Positions 20,700 to 32,617 of a stretch of DNA of 64,000 nucleotides are shown piece after piece (the stretch's first letter is position 1; every line of letters starts with the position of its first letter). The position numbers were made by a program, and so were the translations under genes. The DNA comes from Euclidia mi. Lineage: Eukaryota; Arthropoda; Insecta; Lepidoptera; Erebidae. The notes under the pieces are model-generated. The model was not told the origin of the DNA, searched no databases, and saw only the letters and a list, made by a program, of their open reading frames with translations. Where the stretch lies: NCBI GenBank assembly GCA_944739405.2, contig OX123186.2, positions 92,049,034 through 92,113,033 on the forward strand. The letters run 5' to 3'.

Positions 20700-21920
20700 A
20701 TTATAATTCACAAATTTACGGAATGACATACCAGACGACCAAAATGCCTCATTATAAACACCTTTTATTCACTATTCGGTATCGAGAATTTATACGCCGC
20801 ATAGCCTTTATTCCTTTTCATATTAACCTTGTACATTATAACATCAACACCGGTTTTGTTCTTATTATACGACACTATGTCATCCATTTTCGCGTCTTTG
20901 TCTACGTTGTAAATATAGAACGGAACACTAACACTTGCCGCCTTAAAAGAGCTATTTGGAATCTCCGCGTTGCTCTGCCTACCTATAAAACGATTTTGCA
21001 GTCTTTTGCGATGTACGAGCGCCCATTTCTCATTACGCGATTCGTTTTTTCAATTACCTCCATTCCGCAAAACATCGGACATCAACTGAGCATTCACACG
21101 CGTCGTCCTGTCTTCGGTCGAAATCACAGTGGGCCTCCTTGCTTCGTACGTAGCCGTCGTCGTCGTCATCTGCTCTGCCGCATTCATTGCGACCTCGGCC
21201 AAATGTTTCGAAAACGCGGTACTGGCCTCCACGCGGCCGTTGCTACAAGTATCCGCAAACAGCTGTGTCATTTGCTACCTGCGTACGCGCCGCCGGCGAG
21301 AGAACAATATTATCTATGATATTGACGTTTTGCCTCTCGTTCGCACACTTGTTATTTAAGTCGGTCGTTGACCTACTTTAAATATGTGTCTGTAGGCCAA
21401 TAGGTCCGCTGTTACACTCAAAAGTATCCATTAAACCAGCTCCTCTTCGATTATTTATATTCATATTTCTATACCGTTGCTTAATGGGCATATTCGTGCT
21501 ATTGAGATCTTCTTTTGACACATGGTTCGCCTTCGTAATAGCCACGTCTTCTTGCAGTTTAAGAATATCCCTTAAGATCTTTGTCGCATCCAGATGATCA
21601 AAAGTTACTGGAGGGAGTTTTTGAAGCTCCCTGGCTACAAAATCGGCACCAGTTCTGGTTTTGTTTCCTTTATGAGTGCCATGATATCTTCAATATCTCT
21701 ACAACCCTTTCCCTCCTTCCTCCGTTTAATTTTACGACGGGAGGTATCCACTGACTCGAACAATAATTTCTTTGCCACTGCTATTTCCTCTTCGGTAAAA
21801 GCTGTTGCACACAGTCTGTTTATACTGTCCTCGTCCATGATATCCGCTTTATTTTAAATAAAAGCAAGACATTCGTTAATCACAACATTGCAATTACTAC
21901 ATTTTACCTTCGACATTATT
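20700..21920 (-). pseudogene. Decayed LINE ORF1 (gag-like) relic
   Basis: On the minus strand a start-like M-S-K-V-K-C-S-N-C-N lies near 21918, then a stop, then M-D-E-D-S-I-N-R-L-C from 21838 leading into basic R-R-K-I-K-R-R-K and E-L-V-P-I-L. Beyond a frame change, 21271-21050 reads an Ala/Thr-rich linker. This matches, from memory, an abundant lepidopteran transposon ORF1. Its C-terminal domain survives separately at 48419-48796. Several stops and frame changes make it dead. The 220-residue + frame at 20657 is its antisense shadow. Confidence 0.6.
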
Positions 21921-21989
21921 GCTTCTAAAGGTCAATGACCGCCCGTTAGTCACCGATGCGACCACTGTGCGCGCGCGTTCGCTAACACA

Positions 21990-22130
21990 GCTGACGACTG
22001 AAGAGTTTGTTTGTTTGTTCGAACGCGCTAATCTCAGAAACTACTGGTCCGATTTGAAAAATATTTCAGTGTTAGATAGCCCATTTAGTGAAGAAGGCTA
22101 TAGGCTATATAACATCACGCTATGAGCCAT
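21990..22130 (+). repeat. Interspersed repeat end (GTTT)n plus tail
   Basis: GAGTTTGTTTGTTTGTTCGA followed by CGCTAATCTCAGAAACTACT. The same tail is present, inverted, at 47590-47710. Confidence 0.75.
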
Positions 22131-22684
22131 GGGAGCGGAGCAGTTGCCTTAAATAATGCGGGTGTAACCGCGGGTTCATTTGATAAGTAATATATATAAA
22201 AGTTTTTCGTTACTGACTGATTAAACCAGGTTTCTAAGATTTCTAGATCTTAAAACACGTCTTCTGGTATACCCCCTATAATTTAGTTGTCCAGGATCCG
22301 TCCGTTAAGAGCAAAATTGAGATAACAGATCGCATTGTGAATACCCAGTCTAAGCACAGTCCAAGTGGATCCTTCTGCTGTGTTCCCACTTTAGAAATAA
22401 GGAGATTATTGCCAAAGAACAAGTTGGATGGACATCTATAGAGACTTGATGAAGGAAAGTAAAGAAGAGGGACGAGATTTTATCTGTGACCTCATTCAGT
22501 AGAACGTCTCTCTCCAAAATATTGAACGCGTTGCGAATATCAAGTTTCAATATTCACTTTCCATTAATAGTAGAGTAATTAATGCGTTGTAGTATGTTTT
22601 TAGAATTATTCTTTGTTAAACAGTAGAAGTGGTAACATAATTACAATATTATATTATTCCATGATAATTTCTATAAAAAGTATT

Positions 22685-22925
22685 TTTTTTTTCACACATC
22701 ACCCTCTAGTCACAAACTAAGCAGAGCTTGTACTATGGGTACTAGATAATGGATAAACATACTTATAAACTTTTTTTTGTAAATACATACATATTATACA
22801 TAGAAACACCCAGACCAAGACAAACATCCATTTTCATGCACACAAATGTTCGACTTGAGCGAGAATCGAACCCGCGACCTTCGGCTTAGCAGTCGCTTAC
22901 ACTCCCGCTGCGCCAATCGGTCGTC
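22685..22925 (-). mobile_element. SINE (minus strand)
   Basis: The + strand ends with GCGAGAATCGAACCCGCGAC (inverted B box) and GCTGCGCCAATCGG (inverted A-box region). The body TAAGCAGAGCTTGTACTATG recurs at 48290. Confidence 0.7.
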
Positions 22926-23820
22926 TAATTTAATATTTAAAATAATATTAAATATTTGCAAGGAATAATGCAAAGGTTTGAACAGATCCTAGACCAAGTA
23001 GTTTATAGTATACGTATTCGATAAACTAATATAACTTTTATACTTGCTTTATGCTCGCAGCTAAGCGCACATAATTATATTTTTAATTTGTACCGGTTTT
23101 TAAGATCCTGTTGGCATTTTGGTAAATTCTATACTATCCCTGAGAATCATCCATGCGAAATTTCAGCTTCTTGCGCCCAATAATTTTTGCTGAGCTTTCT
23201 CTGTCAGTCGTCAGTAAAGCAAGTATTTTATATAATTAAGATCGTCAGAGAGTTTTAATTCATAAAAGACTCAGTAACCATTTGAAGTGTGTAGAGAATT
23301 GTGTAGTTGATTGTACTAAAGCTGGTCTAGACTGAGGAATATAGCTATCCCTTTGCATTAGATTATAGGTATAATAGATTAGAGCTCAGACATGACTTCA
23401 GAGCTATATGCTGATTATATTTTGTCAATTCTGAGTAAACTTGTGTAGAAATATAAATATTTGTTTGTCATATAGTATCCACGTGTTATCTTTATTATAA
23501 TATAATGCATTATAATAAAGGTTCGGTATTTTTTCAAATTTCGATATTTTATTATTACTCTTACATTTGCAACCGAACCACGGCGACTGGTTTGGCTTGA
23601 ATGTTACCTCATACGTTAATAAACACGAACGTTTTGGCGAGTATTCTAGTGAAAGAACAGTTTTGTCTGCGAGCTATTTGTCGGTTAGAGCGTTCGGTTC
23701 GCTAGTAAGATCTTGAAAGTGTTTGTAGCGTAGTTGGCTCCGTTATTTGTTCAGTAATTTAAAAACGGTGAATGCTCTATGTTCTGTTAAAAGTCTATCA
23801 GCACCTTTTGGTTAACCAAA
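22926..23820. other. spacer, no gene seen
   Basis: A weak copy of the R60 repeat lies at about 23130-23240. Otherwise nothing recognised. Confidence 0.4.
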
Positions 23821-23835
23821 AATTATTTACACAAT

Positions 23836-24153
23836 AGGGTAGTTTCCAGGGTCAAAATAATTACATTTTATTTAGTCCGTATTTTAGATTATAAAAAAAT
23901 ATTGGACACGTATTTTTTCTTAATTCGATTAAATAAAAAATAACAAAGATATAGCCCATTAAAGTTACGTGTGACGTCATCTAGTGCTAAAAAATGCAGC
24001 ACGGCGTGACGTTATGCGTAACTTTAATGAGCTATATCTTGGTCATTTTTGGTTTAATTTACAAATAAAAAAATACGTATCGCTTATTTTTGAATAATCT
24101 AAAGGGCGGACTTATATTTTTTTTTTTGTCAACTAGCCTATTCAGTCCACCTG
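23836..24153. mobile_element. MITE with imperfect TIRs
   Basis: The left end ATAGGGTAGTTTCCAGGGTC and the right end ...TTGTCAACTAGCCTAT are imperfect inverted repeats. The inner arms (GATATAGCCCATTAAAGTTA and TAACTTTAATGAGCTATATC) make the whole element an imperfect palindrome. Confidence 0.7.
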
Positions 24154-24291
24154 TTTGAGTAGAACACATTTACACGTGCAACATTTCTTGTACAATTGCT
24201 AAACTAACACTCATTTACATCGAGAGCAAAAATAGCAATTAAACAAAAGTCAAACTACCGGTTGAACTTGATGTTGCTAGTAAACAAAATC

Positions 24292-24500
24292 ATAAAAATT
24301 AATTTAGCGGGTCTTAATCGCGTTAACTTAACTTATTTAAGGTATAAATACCTATTTGATTACACCGAGCGTGGTCGCGGAGAGACAGTCTCTCCGCGAC
24401 CACGCTCGGTGCAAGACGAGCGAAACGTCGGTAACAAACAGGTATTTATACCTTAAATAAGTTAAGTTAACGCGATTAAGACCCGCTAAATTAATTTCTA
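24292..24500. repeat. Large near-perfect hairpin
   Basis: The arms of about 100 bp run AAATTAATTTAGCGGGTCTT... to ...AAGACCCGCTAAATTAATTT. The tight centre at about 24390 contains CGCGGAGAGACAG/TCTCTCCGCG. The right arm holds an extra CGAGCGAAACGTCGG. The Met frame at 24262 reads through it and is not a gene. Confidence 0.9.
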
Positions 24501-24879
24501 TGATGTATACAAATCGCGAAAGCTTAAAATCGATTATAACAAAATCATAGTAATCTTTTTACACTATGATATAGGTAATATTTGACCGTGAGGGTGCTTG
24601 TACACCCAACCCTTGTGTCTGGGACTCGACGCTCGACTCGTTTTGTCGTCCTTGTCTCTCATATCGCTGGATCTCACTCAAACATAACCCTTACTGGCGC
24701 ACGAGCAGAAGAGGGGATGAAACACGGCGGGACAAACGGGCGGGAAAGAATCATTTACAAAGTCTGGATACACACAGTTTGGATTAGGTACCACATCTGT
24801 GCAGCAAATCTCTCGCGCCAAAAAAAATATTTGTATAGCTAATTACCAGTCTACTTTCGTCTTCAAATACCAGTGTTTC

Positions 24880-25640
24880 AACAGTAAGTCAGTTCATTAT
24901 TCGATCATAAAATAGGGATGTTTCCTGCAATAACACATAAATTATAAAACTTATTTTATCAAGTTAAAACACAAACAATTATTTACTGTTAATAGTCAGT
25001 TTTTCTATATTTACTAACTTACTAACCCTAGATTTTAATTATTTAAATACTTTTTCCTCTCTTTTTAAGGAGAAAATACTTTTTTCGACCCGGGAATCGA
25101 ACCTGGTTGGCAGACGCATACGCTATCCACTGGACCACGGAGGCAATCAAATGTTAAGACGCTGGCAACAGCCAAATGGCAAAAAAAGGCTCGTCTCAAA
25201 CAATTTTTTGCTAAATGTATAAAGTTTGTGAAGGCGGAAAAAAATATTTTAATCTTGAACATATTTCTGAGAACCCTGTTGTATTCAAATCACGTTTTGA
25301 AAATCTATTAAAATGATCTTCAACAAAAATATCTGTATTACTTATTAACGTACGTTAGTAAAATTTATATGTAACAATAATACATCATATTTAAATACAG
25401 AACTTGGTTGTTTTTTATTTTTCACTAGTCAACTTATTTTTAAGTAATTAATTTATTTTATGGTTTATAAAAATAGATATTTTTACATACCAATAAATAA
25501 ATTAATTACTCCGTTCCGTTCAGATGAACGGCCCGTCGTCGTCGTCGCGCTTCTCTTTCTTATGTACCTATACAATCCGACAGTGACAGCAACAGCTCAA
25601 CTCAATAGTGGTTGTGAGCGCCTTAACAATAAATATAAAA
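24880..25640 (-). mobile_element. Interspersed repeat, copy 1 of an inverted pair
   Basis: Mirrors 29795-30280: TTGAACTCAATAGTGG-like and GCGCCTTAA at its right end, CGACAGTGACAGCAACAGCT inside, and AAATTTATATGTAACAATAA farther left. A tRNA-like segment interrupts it at 25085-25143. Confidence 0.65.
25085..25143 (-). mobile_element. tRNA-like SINE head
   Basis: The reverse complement reads GCCTCCGTGGTCCAGTGGAT then GGTTCGATTCCCGGGTCG, giving A and B boxes but no full acceptor pairing. It is absent from the mirror copy near 30182. Confidence 0.55.
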
Positions 25641-25668
25641 TTTAACTCTTATGTATTGTTTGTTTTAG

Positions 25669-25895
25669 GTAGTGCATTCTTCTCAGACAAGCGCGGCGCA
25701 CGTATTTTGAATATGGATGGCTACACTTTTTCGAAACATCGAGAAGTAGGAGGCAAAACTAGATGGAAGTGTTCCCAAGAAAAAAGCATGCGATGCAAAG
25801 CCTCCGTATTCACGATAGGGAATGAAATTGTAATATACAATGATAACCACAGTCATGCACCAAATAGAACGAAAAAAAATACCGAAAATATATAA
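25669..25895 (+). CDS. mod(mdg4): FLYWCH alternative terminal exon 8
   Basis: The acceptor tattgtttgttttag ends at 25668. GT precedes 74 codons and TAA. Motifs are K-R-G-A-R, D-G-Y-T-F-S-K-H-R, T-R-W-K-C-S, a C in R-C-K-A-S-V-F-T (Arg replaces the usual Gly before the Cys) and D-N-H-S-H-A-P. The C-terminus is extended by a polar T-K-K-N-T-E-N-I. AATAAA at 25903-25908 almost abuts the stop, and another lies at 26234. Its nearest relative is the next exon at 26373. Confidence 0.88.
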
Positions 25896-26372
25896 ATAAG
25901 AGAATAAAGCATAATGAGATACCGCGAGACATGCCAAAGACCGGGCAAAGTGGAGGCGTTACGGCAGAAAGCGGACCCCGGAATGTAAGACAAGGGTCTT
26001 GGACTGAAACGCAGGAAATAAAAGAGCTATAGCAGAAAGCAGCCCCGGGCTCCAAGACAAGGGCTTTGGATCGCAAACAGGATGGCGGTAGAATGACGAT
26101 GATAATGAAAGTATTGTATCATGTAAATTGTTAACCATCGTGCGTCCTATAGCTCGCAAAGCATGTTGAACCGGTCCACGACTGGCATCAAGAGTTTTGG
26201 AGGTCGTTATGACTTACAATGGTCTAATGCATGAATAAATTCTATTCATATGTGAAATAATAAAAAAATATTGTTTAAATTATATCCATGTGTATTCATT
26301 CATGTTTACCAGGAAATGTACCTTAGAAAAAATTATCACTTGACAAAACGTTAATTATTTTTTGTCTTTAAG

Positions 26373-26566
26373 GTATTTTCTATACAACTAGCCGCAGCGC
26401 CCGTATCCTGTGTATAACAAATTACAAATTCTCTAGACATCGAGACTTCGGCCCGAAGACTAGATGGCAATGTTCCAAACAGAAGTCTAGGAACTGCAAT
26501 GCTTCAGTCATCACCGTTTACGATCAAATTGTCAAATACAATAATATACATAATCATTTACCTTAG
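26373..26566 (+). CDS. mod(mdg4): FLYWCH alternative terminal exon 9
   Basis: The acceptor ttttgtctttaag ends at 26372. GT precedes 63 codons and TAG. Motifs are T-S-R-S-A-R, N-Y-K-F-S-R-H-R-D-F-G, K-T-R-W-Q-C-S, N-C-N-A-S-V-I-T and I-H-N-H-L-P. Asn replaces Gly before the second Cys. Shared K-T-R-W-x-C-S and C-x-A-S-V with exon 8, only 0.5 kb upstream, points to tandem duplication. Confidence 0.87.
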
Positions 26567-27800
26567 TGTTATAAGTACTTTTGGATGTCCCTTGTATGGT
26601 CTCCAGTCTCAAATGCTCAAGCATCTATAATTTTTGTGTCATTCGTATTTATACTATTTTATGTGTGTGATTAGATTATAAGTAAATTATTATAATATTC
26701 GATCTTGTATGTTCCTGTGTCCGCGGTTACACCCGTGTTATATTTAGTTAGTTATTTAGTCTTCAATACAATATTTTTATTTGTTTTAATATTTTTATTT
26801 CTTTAGATATCTAACGCTTTTAGCATAAATACTGTAAGTACAAACATACATACAGCCATAGAAAATAATAAACACCCAGAATCGAAATAACCAACTATTG
26901 TACATCTAATCACACAAAGTATTGTCTCGTGTGAGCATCGAATACACATCGAAACACTCGGTGCAGTGTCAAACGGAGAGCCGACCGCTTGCACCATTAC
27001 GCTTGCGCCAACCATTCAGTCTAATATATAATGGTCATCTAGTTATATAAATTTGTAGACACAATGTTACATTCATATTCCAATGGGGTAGAATAATGGT
27101 ATGCTATCCAGAATATACGCGAACGCGCTCCTATAGAGGGTCTAGTATGAGTTTGCACGCGATCGTCAAGGTGGACGATAGCCTAGTCGACGGGTACAAT
27201 TTCCATTCATATCGAAGGACTTCAGTGGTTTTCAGAGGGCATACCCCAAACGGCTACTGATCTTTCCTGAAGTTGAGCTCATGATGGACTTCCTACCGAT
27301 GTCAAAAAATAACCCCCTTATCACTACATAGTGTAAAACAAAGTCTGTTTTAGGTCTGTCTGTCACTATGTATGCAAAAAACTACGCAACGTATTTTAAT
27401 GCGGTTTTTTAATAGATAGAATGTTTCAAGAGGAAGGTGTATACATAATATGTATAATTGACGCGGGCGAAGGCGCTGGCGACGTCTAGTATAACATAAA
27501 TCATCATCACCCCCTCGTTATCCCGGTTGCATCCAAGACCATATCAGCTTTTCTGCATAACACAGCAACTGCTGTCTGACCTCCGCAACCCAAAGGGATA
27601 GCGATATTCTACGGTTTAGCCAAGCATTAGTTTATTTGAGGGTACTGACTCCTCGTAAGACTGTCTAAGACCCTCATGACATTCAGATATAACATGTATC
27701 TTCTTCTGCCTGGCGATTATCAATCTTGGTATATAGGTACCAGGGTCCGCTTTCAAGCATAGCATGTAAATTAATAAGTAAATTCACAACATACTATTTT
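26567..27800. other. spacer with degenerate SINEs
   Basis: A degraded SINE of the 22685 family lies at about 26775-27020 (minus) and a body fragment of the 13415 family at 27490-27680. No gene seen. Confidence 0.5.
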
Positions 27801-27828
27801 AAGATGTTTTTCATGTTTTCCACCATAT

Positions 27829-28011
27829 TTTACAAAATCATGTAGAGGTGGACGCATTATAGAAATAGAAGGATACAGATTTTCTTTCCACCGGATTTCT
27901 GGGTATAAAACCCGGTGGTTATGTGCCACCAACCATAACAAGCGTTGCCGAGCTGCTGTGTTCACTGTTCAAGACGAAATTGTCCAACTAAATAATGAAC
28001 ATAATCATTAA
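27829..28011 (+). CDS. mod(mdg4): FLYWCH terminal exon 10, acceptor unclear
   Basis: An open frame reads F-T-K-S-C-R-G-G-R from about 27829, then G-Y-R-F-S-F-H-R, T-R-W-L-C-A-T-N-H, R-C-R-A-A-V-F-T and E-H-N-H-stop at 28009-28011. The protein part looks intact, with all four zinc ligands. I cannot find an AG that gives the standard two-base phase. The closest, AAG at 27801-27803, would leave one base in phase. It may use a weak acceptor, be skipped, or be dying. Its sister is exon 11 (31317), which shares C-A-T-N-H-N and ends right after H-N-H. Confidence 0.65.
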   Translation, partial: FTKSCRGGRIIEIEGYRFSFHRISGYKTRWLCATNHNKRCRAAVFTVQDEIVQLNNEHNH

Positions 28012-28916
28012 TTTATCAATATAAAATTATGAAAAGAAGAAGTAAAAATTTTGAAAGAAATTTGATAAATATACTCAGCAATACAATGAAGTAGACAGGG
28101 TATTTTGAACATATGGAGAGGTTGATGAAAAAGGCTGACCCACAACCACAACCATAGGACTACAACATAAAGTAGTAGTAAAATCGGTAGAAAGCCGTAA
28201 CTGGTTGTATTTGGACTTTAAATTAATGTCTGTTTGTGCCTTTTCTGTCACACCTTTCTAAATTCGTTATCCCGTTGATTTTTTCAAATATAAAAGGAAA
28301 ATAGTTTAAGCGAATTTCTAATACCTATTTATAAATTTTGGCAATTCGCTTACACTATAATATGTGAAAACAAAATCAACGTCAGATATATCTTTGCACA
28401 CTACATGCATTTCCTAATGAAATCACAATAATGTACCAGAAAATTACTAAAATAAAAGATGTGTGATTGAAAAATAGATGTTGTAACTTAACTTTAACCC
28501 TAACCTATCTACTCGTATAATATATATAAACATAGCTCTAGATATGCGGACTCAGCACCACCTAGTTTATCTACGAGATGACCGATGATCATATCAATCC
28601 AGCATTGATATGATGAAAAAAGCGAACTTTGTCTGCTGTGTTCTTCAATCATCAGGCTTAACCTGCCCAAAACTTTCAACCCGTTAGGGTGGCTTATTAA
28701 AAAATACTCCCTTAGTGGGTGCATATGTCACAATAGGTACTCGCTGCCAAATTTCATGTTTCTACTTCTAGAGGTATCAGTTAGGCCGAGTTATCTATAT
28801 ACAATATGTATATTAAAGCGAAAGGTCACTAATCACGGAAGCTCTAAAACCGCTGAACGTAAAAGATGAAATTTGGCAGGGAACTAGTTTAATTAATTAA
28901 TTTTTCCAAAATGCTA
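28012..28916. other. spacer, nothing recognised
   Basis: AT-rich, only short chance frames. Confidence 0.4.
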
Positions 28917-29248
28917 GATTCACGACACGCCAACCTCAATGACATACTGCGCCGTGCTCTTGCCACCGCTGGCGTCACCGCCAGCCCAACTTGAACCTCA
29001 AGGCTTGGCACGCGACGATGGCAAAAGATTCACGACACGCCAACCTCAATGACATACTGCGCCGTGCTCTTGCCACCGCTGGCGTCACCGCCAGCCCAAC
29101 TTGAACCTCAAGGCTTGGCACGCGACGATGGCAAAAGATTCACGACACGCCAACCTCAATGACATACTGCGCCGTGCTCTTGCCACCGCTGGCGTCACCG
29201 CCAGCCCAACTTGAACCTCAAGGCTTGGCACGCGACGATGGCAAAAGA
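28917..29248. repeat. Perfect 110-bp unit, three tandem copies
   Basis: CACGACACGCCAACCTCAAT recurs at 28921, 29031 and 29141 with identical intervening sequence. The unit is the 5' part of the transposon frame at 29159-29620. At 110 bp it shifts frame with each copy. Confidence 0.95.
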
Positions 29249-29620
29249 CTAGACGGGATGTCGTTTCTGCCGTGGAATCTGGGCAGGCCTTTGGTATGGG
29301 ACGCAACATGTGTCGATACCCTTGCGCCATCTCATCTTCCCAGCACAGCAGGTTGTGCGGGCGCTGCTGCTGCTACAGCGGATACCCTCAAACGGCGCAA
29401 ATATGTAAATCTAATAGGAGATTATGTATTTGAGCCGTTTGGGGTCGAAACATTGGGGCCATGGGGTCCAAGTGCGAGATCACTTTTTAGAGATCTCGCA
29501 AAGAGACTCATAGACGCCTCTCATGACCAGAGGGCTGGCACGTATTTGGCTCAAAAGATAAGTATAGCCATTCAACGAGGTAATGCTGCCAGTCTTCTGG
29601 GCACGCTTCCAATTGACTGA
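29159..29620 (+). pseudogene. Transposon polyprotein C-terminal tail
   Basis: From about 29220 the frame reads L-A-R-D-D-G-K-R-L-D-G-M, V-W-D-A-T-C, T-L-A-P-S-H, then F-G-V-E-T-L-G-P-W-G-P-S-A and I-A-I-Q-R-G-N-A-A-S. From memory this block ends reverse-transcriptase-type transposon ORFs found widely in invertebrates. I cannot assign the clade. The RT itself is absent, so it is a 3' fragment. The first 20 or so codons of the open frame are out of register with the protein. Confidence 0.6.
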
Positions 29621-29794
29621 GATGCGGATGAGTTTCATGACGCCTTTTAAATTTTAATTTTAAACTTTTTTTATTTTCACTTCTTGTATATATTAATTAG
29701 TTTTCTTAAATAATTTAAAGTCTTATAAATATTTATAATCTCCAATATTTAATTTTTTTATGGAAATAAATGTTGGAAAGAGAAATGCTAGATT

Positions 29795-30280
29795 AAGGCG
29801 CTCACAACCGCTATTGAGTTGAGCTGCTGCTGTCACTGTCGGATTGTATACTTAAGAAAGAGCAGCGTGATGACGACGGGACGTCCAGAACTTTTTACAA
29901 ACCATAAAATAAGTTAATTACTTAAAAATAGGTTGAGTAGTAAAAAATAAAAATCAACCAAGTGCTGTATTTAAATATGTTTTAAATGCATATATATGTA
30001 TGTGTAAAATGTATACGTTATTGTTATAAATTTTACCAATGTACGTTGATACGTAATACAGATATTTTTGTTGAAAGATCATTTTAAGAGGTTAGTTTAC
30101 TATTTTTTTGTATGAAGAAAACTTTTCTAAGACGTGTTTTGAATACAACAAGGTTCTAAGAAATATTTTCAAGATTAACATTTATTTTTTCCGCCGTCAC
30201 AAACTTTATAGATTTAGCAAAAGAATTGTTTGGGGCAAGCCTATTTTACCTATTTGGCAGCTGTCAGCATCTTAAGGGTC
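29795..30280 (+). mobile_element. Interspersed repeat, copy 2 of an inverted pair
   Basis: Starts TTAAGGCGCTCACAACCGCT and continues GAGTTGAGCTGCTGCTGTCA, the complement of 25560-25640. Also shares the (T)n-CCGCCGTCACAAACTTTATA segment with 25210-25230. Confidence 0.65.
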
Positions 30281-31316
30281 TGCGAGCTTTTTATCCACGG
30301 GAGAAGCAGCGTGCAATAGCTAGTTTTATACATAAGATGAAGATTTCACTCCCGCTTGCGGATTATCTCTCAACAGAAGAGAAGGATTAGAGTTTAATTT
30401 GCTCATAAGACTGTGGTCTGACAAACACACGTGGAAGCGACCCTGTCACGTGCAACTCCCAAGGGAGAGAGTCCGTTATACAGCAGGAGTCGCTCATGCC
30501 ACACTAATCTATGGTAGATCGTGTGAACGAAACAAAATTAGCACGAATATGCTAACACTTTTTTTAGTAGAGGGACTTTTTTAGAAACTAGCCTTGGAAT
30601 ATAAGAAAACGGTAATAATTAAGAAATACGTTTCTAACAAAGTAAATTACAAAATTTCAAAGCTTTATTTTTGGTTATTTGGCATTAGCTTTGATTTAGC
30701 ATTACATCCTAGCTGGCTTTGCCCGCGGATAAAAATTACATTATATCTTCATTTTCATAAAAACTTGCGCGACCAGGGGTCTGTACCCCTTTAATCTAGG
30801 GCCTTTGAAAATCATTAGCAGACGCCTACTATGTATAAACTACTTTCTTGCAAAATTTCATCTCAGTACGATCAGAAGTTTTCGAGATTTCGTTATTAGT
30901 GAGCTTTCACTATTATATTTAGATTCGTGGCGCTTAGACTTACATATAAACCCAATGATGTTACAAAAGTAAATAGAAGTAAATATATTATAGGCAAACC
31001 AAACGCAGGACGCTAAACATAAGCCAGTTGGCATGTCTGACATATGTATGTGTGTGTGAAGTCGCGAACCGGCGTCATAGTGAAACTGACACATCTTGTC
31101 AACCGAAAAAAAAAATGGAGTTATTGATGTGTGCGTTAGTGTACCGTTTCTACGGATTGATTACTACGTAGAAAACGTATCTACCTCTTTCTTGTAATAT
31201 CATTGTATAAACCGGTAATTTTTTAATAGAGGCGTATTCAATAATTGGTACTTATCACCCTTATTTATTTTTGCACTTTTCTAACTTTGACCATAAACGA
31301 CAATCCCTTCTTTCAG
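30281..31316. other. spacer, no gene seen
   Basis: A transposon-like stretch at about 30690-30900 resembles, in layout, the R60 repeat (TAGCTGGCTTTGCCCGCGGA). Otherwise nothing. Confidence 0.4.
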
Positions 31317-31507
31317 AGATCGTCTTCTCAAGATCGGCTAGAGATGGTCGCATAATCACCATAGCTGGGTACAGGTACTCCTACCATCGTGCCTCAAAGT
31401 TCAAGATCAGATGGTACTGCGCCACGAACCATAACCGAGGATGCCGAGCAGTTGTGTACACCTTAGAGGATAAGATTTTTAAGATAAATAATATTCATAA
31501 TCACTGA
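31317..31507 (+). CDS. mod(mdg4): FLYWCH alternative terminal exon 11
   Basis: The acceptor atcccttctttcag ends at 31316. AG precedes 62 codons and TGA. Motifs are S-A-R-D-G-R, G-Y-R-Y-S-Y-H-R, I-R-W-Y-C-A-T-N-H-N-R-G-C-R-A-V-V-Y-T and N-N-I-H-N-H, with the stop directly after the last His ligand. This short end is shared only with exon 10. Confidence 0.9.
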
Positions 31508-32617
31508 TCGCAATGTGGATGGAGGAGTGGACGAATTGTATAAGAATGGGAATTATTCAGTGTGTGGCATAAGATGTGGTCATGTTTGAGAGCCTTGTAG
31601 TGAAGAAAAGTAGATAAATATGTTCATATGAATGAATATTAAATGCTCGTACGTCGTGAAGATATTAATTTGACAGTTGTTGTAGGCATAACCTGCTTTA
31701 CGAAATACTGGGCAAAAGATAATTATCAATTTACTACGCACAAGATTTTATTTTGCCCACATTTTAGTCCATTTTAATTTTACGGCGGTTGATTTTTCTT
31801 TTTGCTACACACTGTATAAGACAAACAATACACAAAGTCGTTGGGAGAGATGAGACAGAAAGTCAGTGACGTCCCAATAAGAAAGTTAAAAGAAAATGCA
31901 AAACAATTTTTTTTAAACAAGTAAGCTCGAAAATCGCTTTAATTTTAAGTGGTATTTCTATGTTTCATAAACCGATGAACTTAGATATTGTGATAAAATA
32001 AAATATTGATTTATATATTTTTTATTTATACCTATCTGAATTCTTAAGAACATCAAGTTAATATATTATTATCTAGTAGCATATTAGATAATCTCGTTAT
32101 TGCTGCTCATGAAGTTTTGACTCCTGAGACAAGAATCTGGACCGACAGCTTAACGGGTTCTCCAAAGTACGGTAGCGCTCTGATGTGAATGCCTCTTAAG
32201 GCGCTGTTATACCTCAGAAGCCGTGAAAAACCTTATTTTTCGTCGCGCATCTAGCCATAACGGTACATATTACAAACTAGCAAAAAATAGAGCTTAAAGT
32301 CAAAAGTCTGAACAAAAGACTTTTGAAAGAATTTTTCATGTATGTAACATAGAATCACGCTAAAAAAATGACAAAATCGAGGCAAAAAATAATCTTTCGT
32401 CTCACTGTTTGCAATATTTTGATCGTAAGCTGTCATATTTTATTTGATAATATTGTAGGAAATCTAATGAACTAAAGAATTACCCTATTTATTTTCATAT
32501 TATACGTGTATATTTTGTAAAATTAAATAAAATCTGCCAAACGTCTATGATTTTGACGCTCGGTAGATCCCATCAATATCAAACGCTTCAGCAATTTAAA
32601 CCTTATTAGCATAAGTG
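31508..32617. other. spacer with a SINE fragment
   Basis: A SINE body fragment (13415 family) lies at about 32100-32190. The rest is featureless. The left copy of the LINE target duplication, GTGTACTGAGTGTC, is at 32618-32631. Confidence 0.5.

Noticed and set aside
20657..21319. 220-residue plus-strand protein
   Set aside because: Arg/His-rich translation antisense to a decayed LINE ORF1; no domain character.
24262..24456. 64-residue protein
   Set aside because: Runs through the arms of a perfect palindrome.
28917..29248. CRISPR-like repeats
   Set aside because: Contiguous 110-bp tandem copies without unique spacers, in a eukaryotic transposon.
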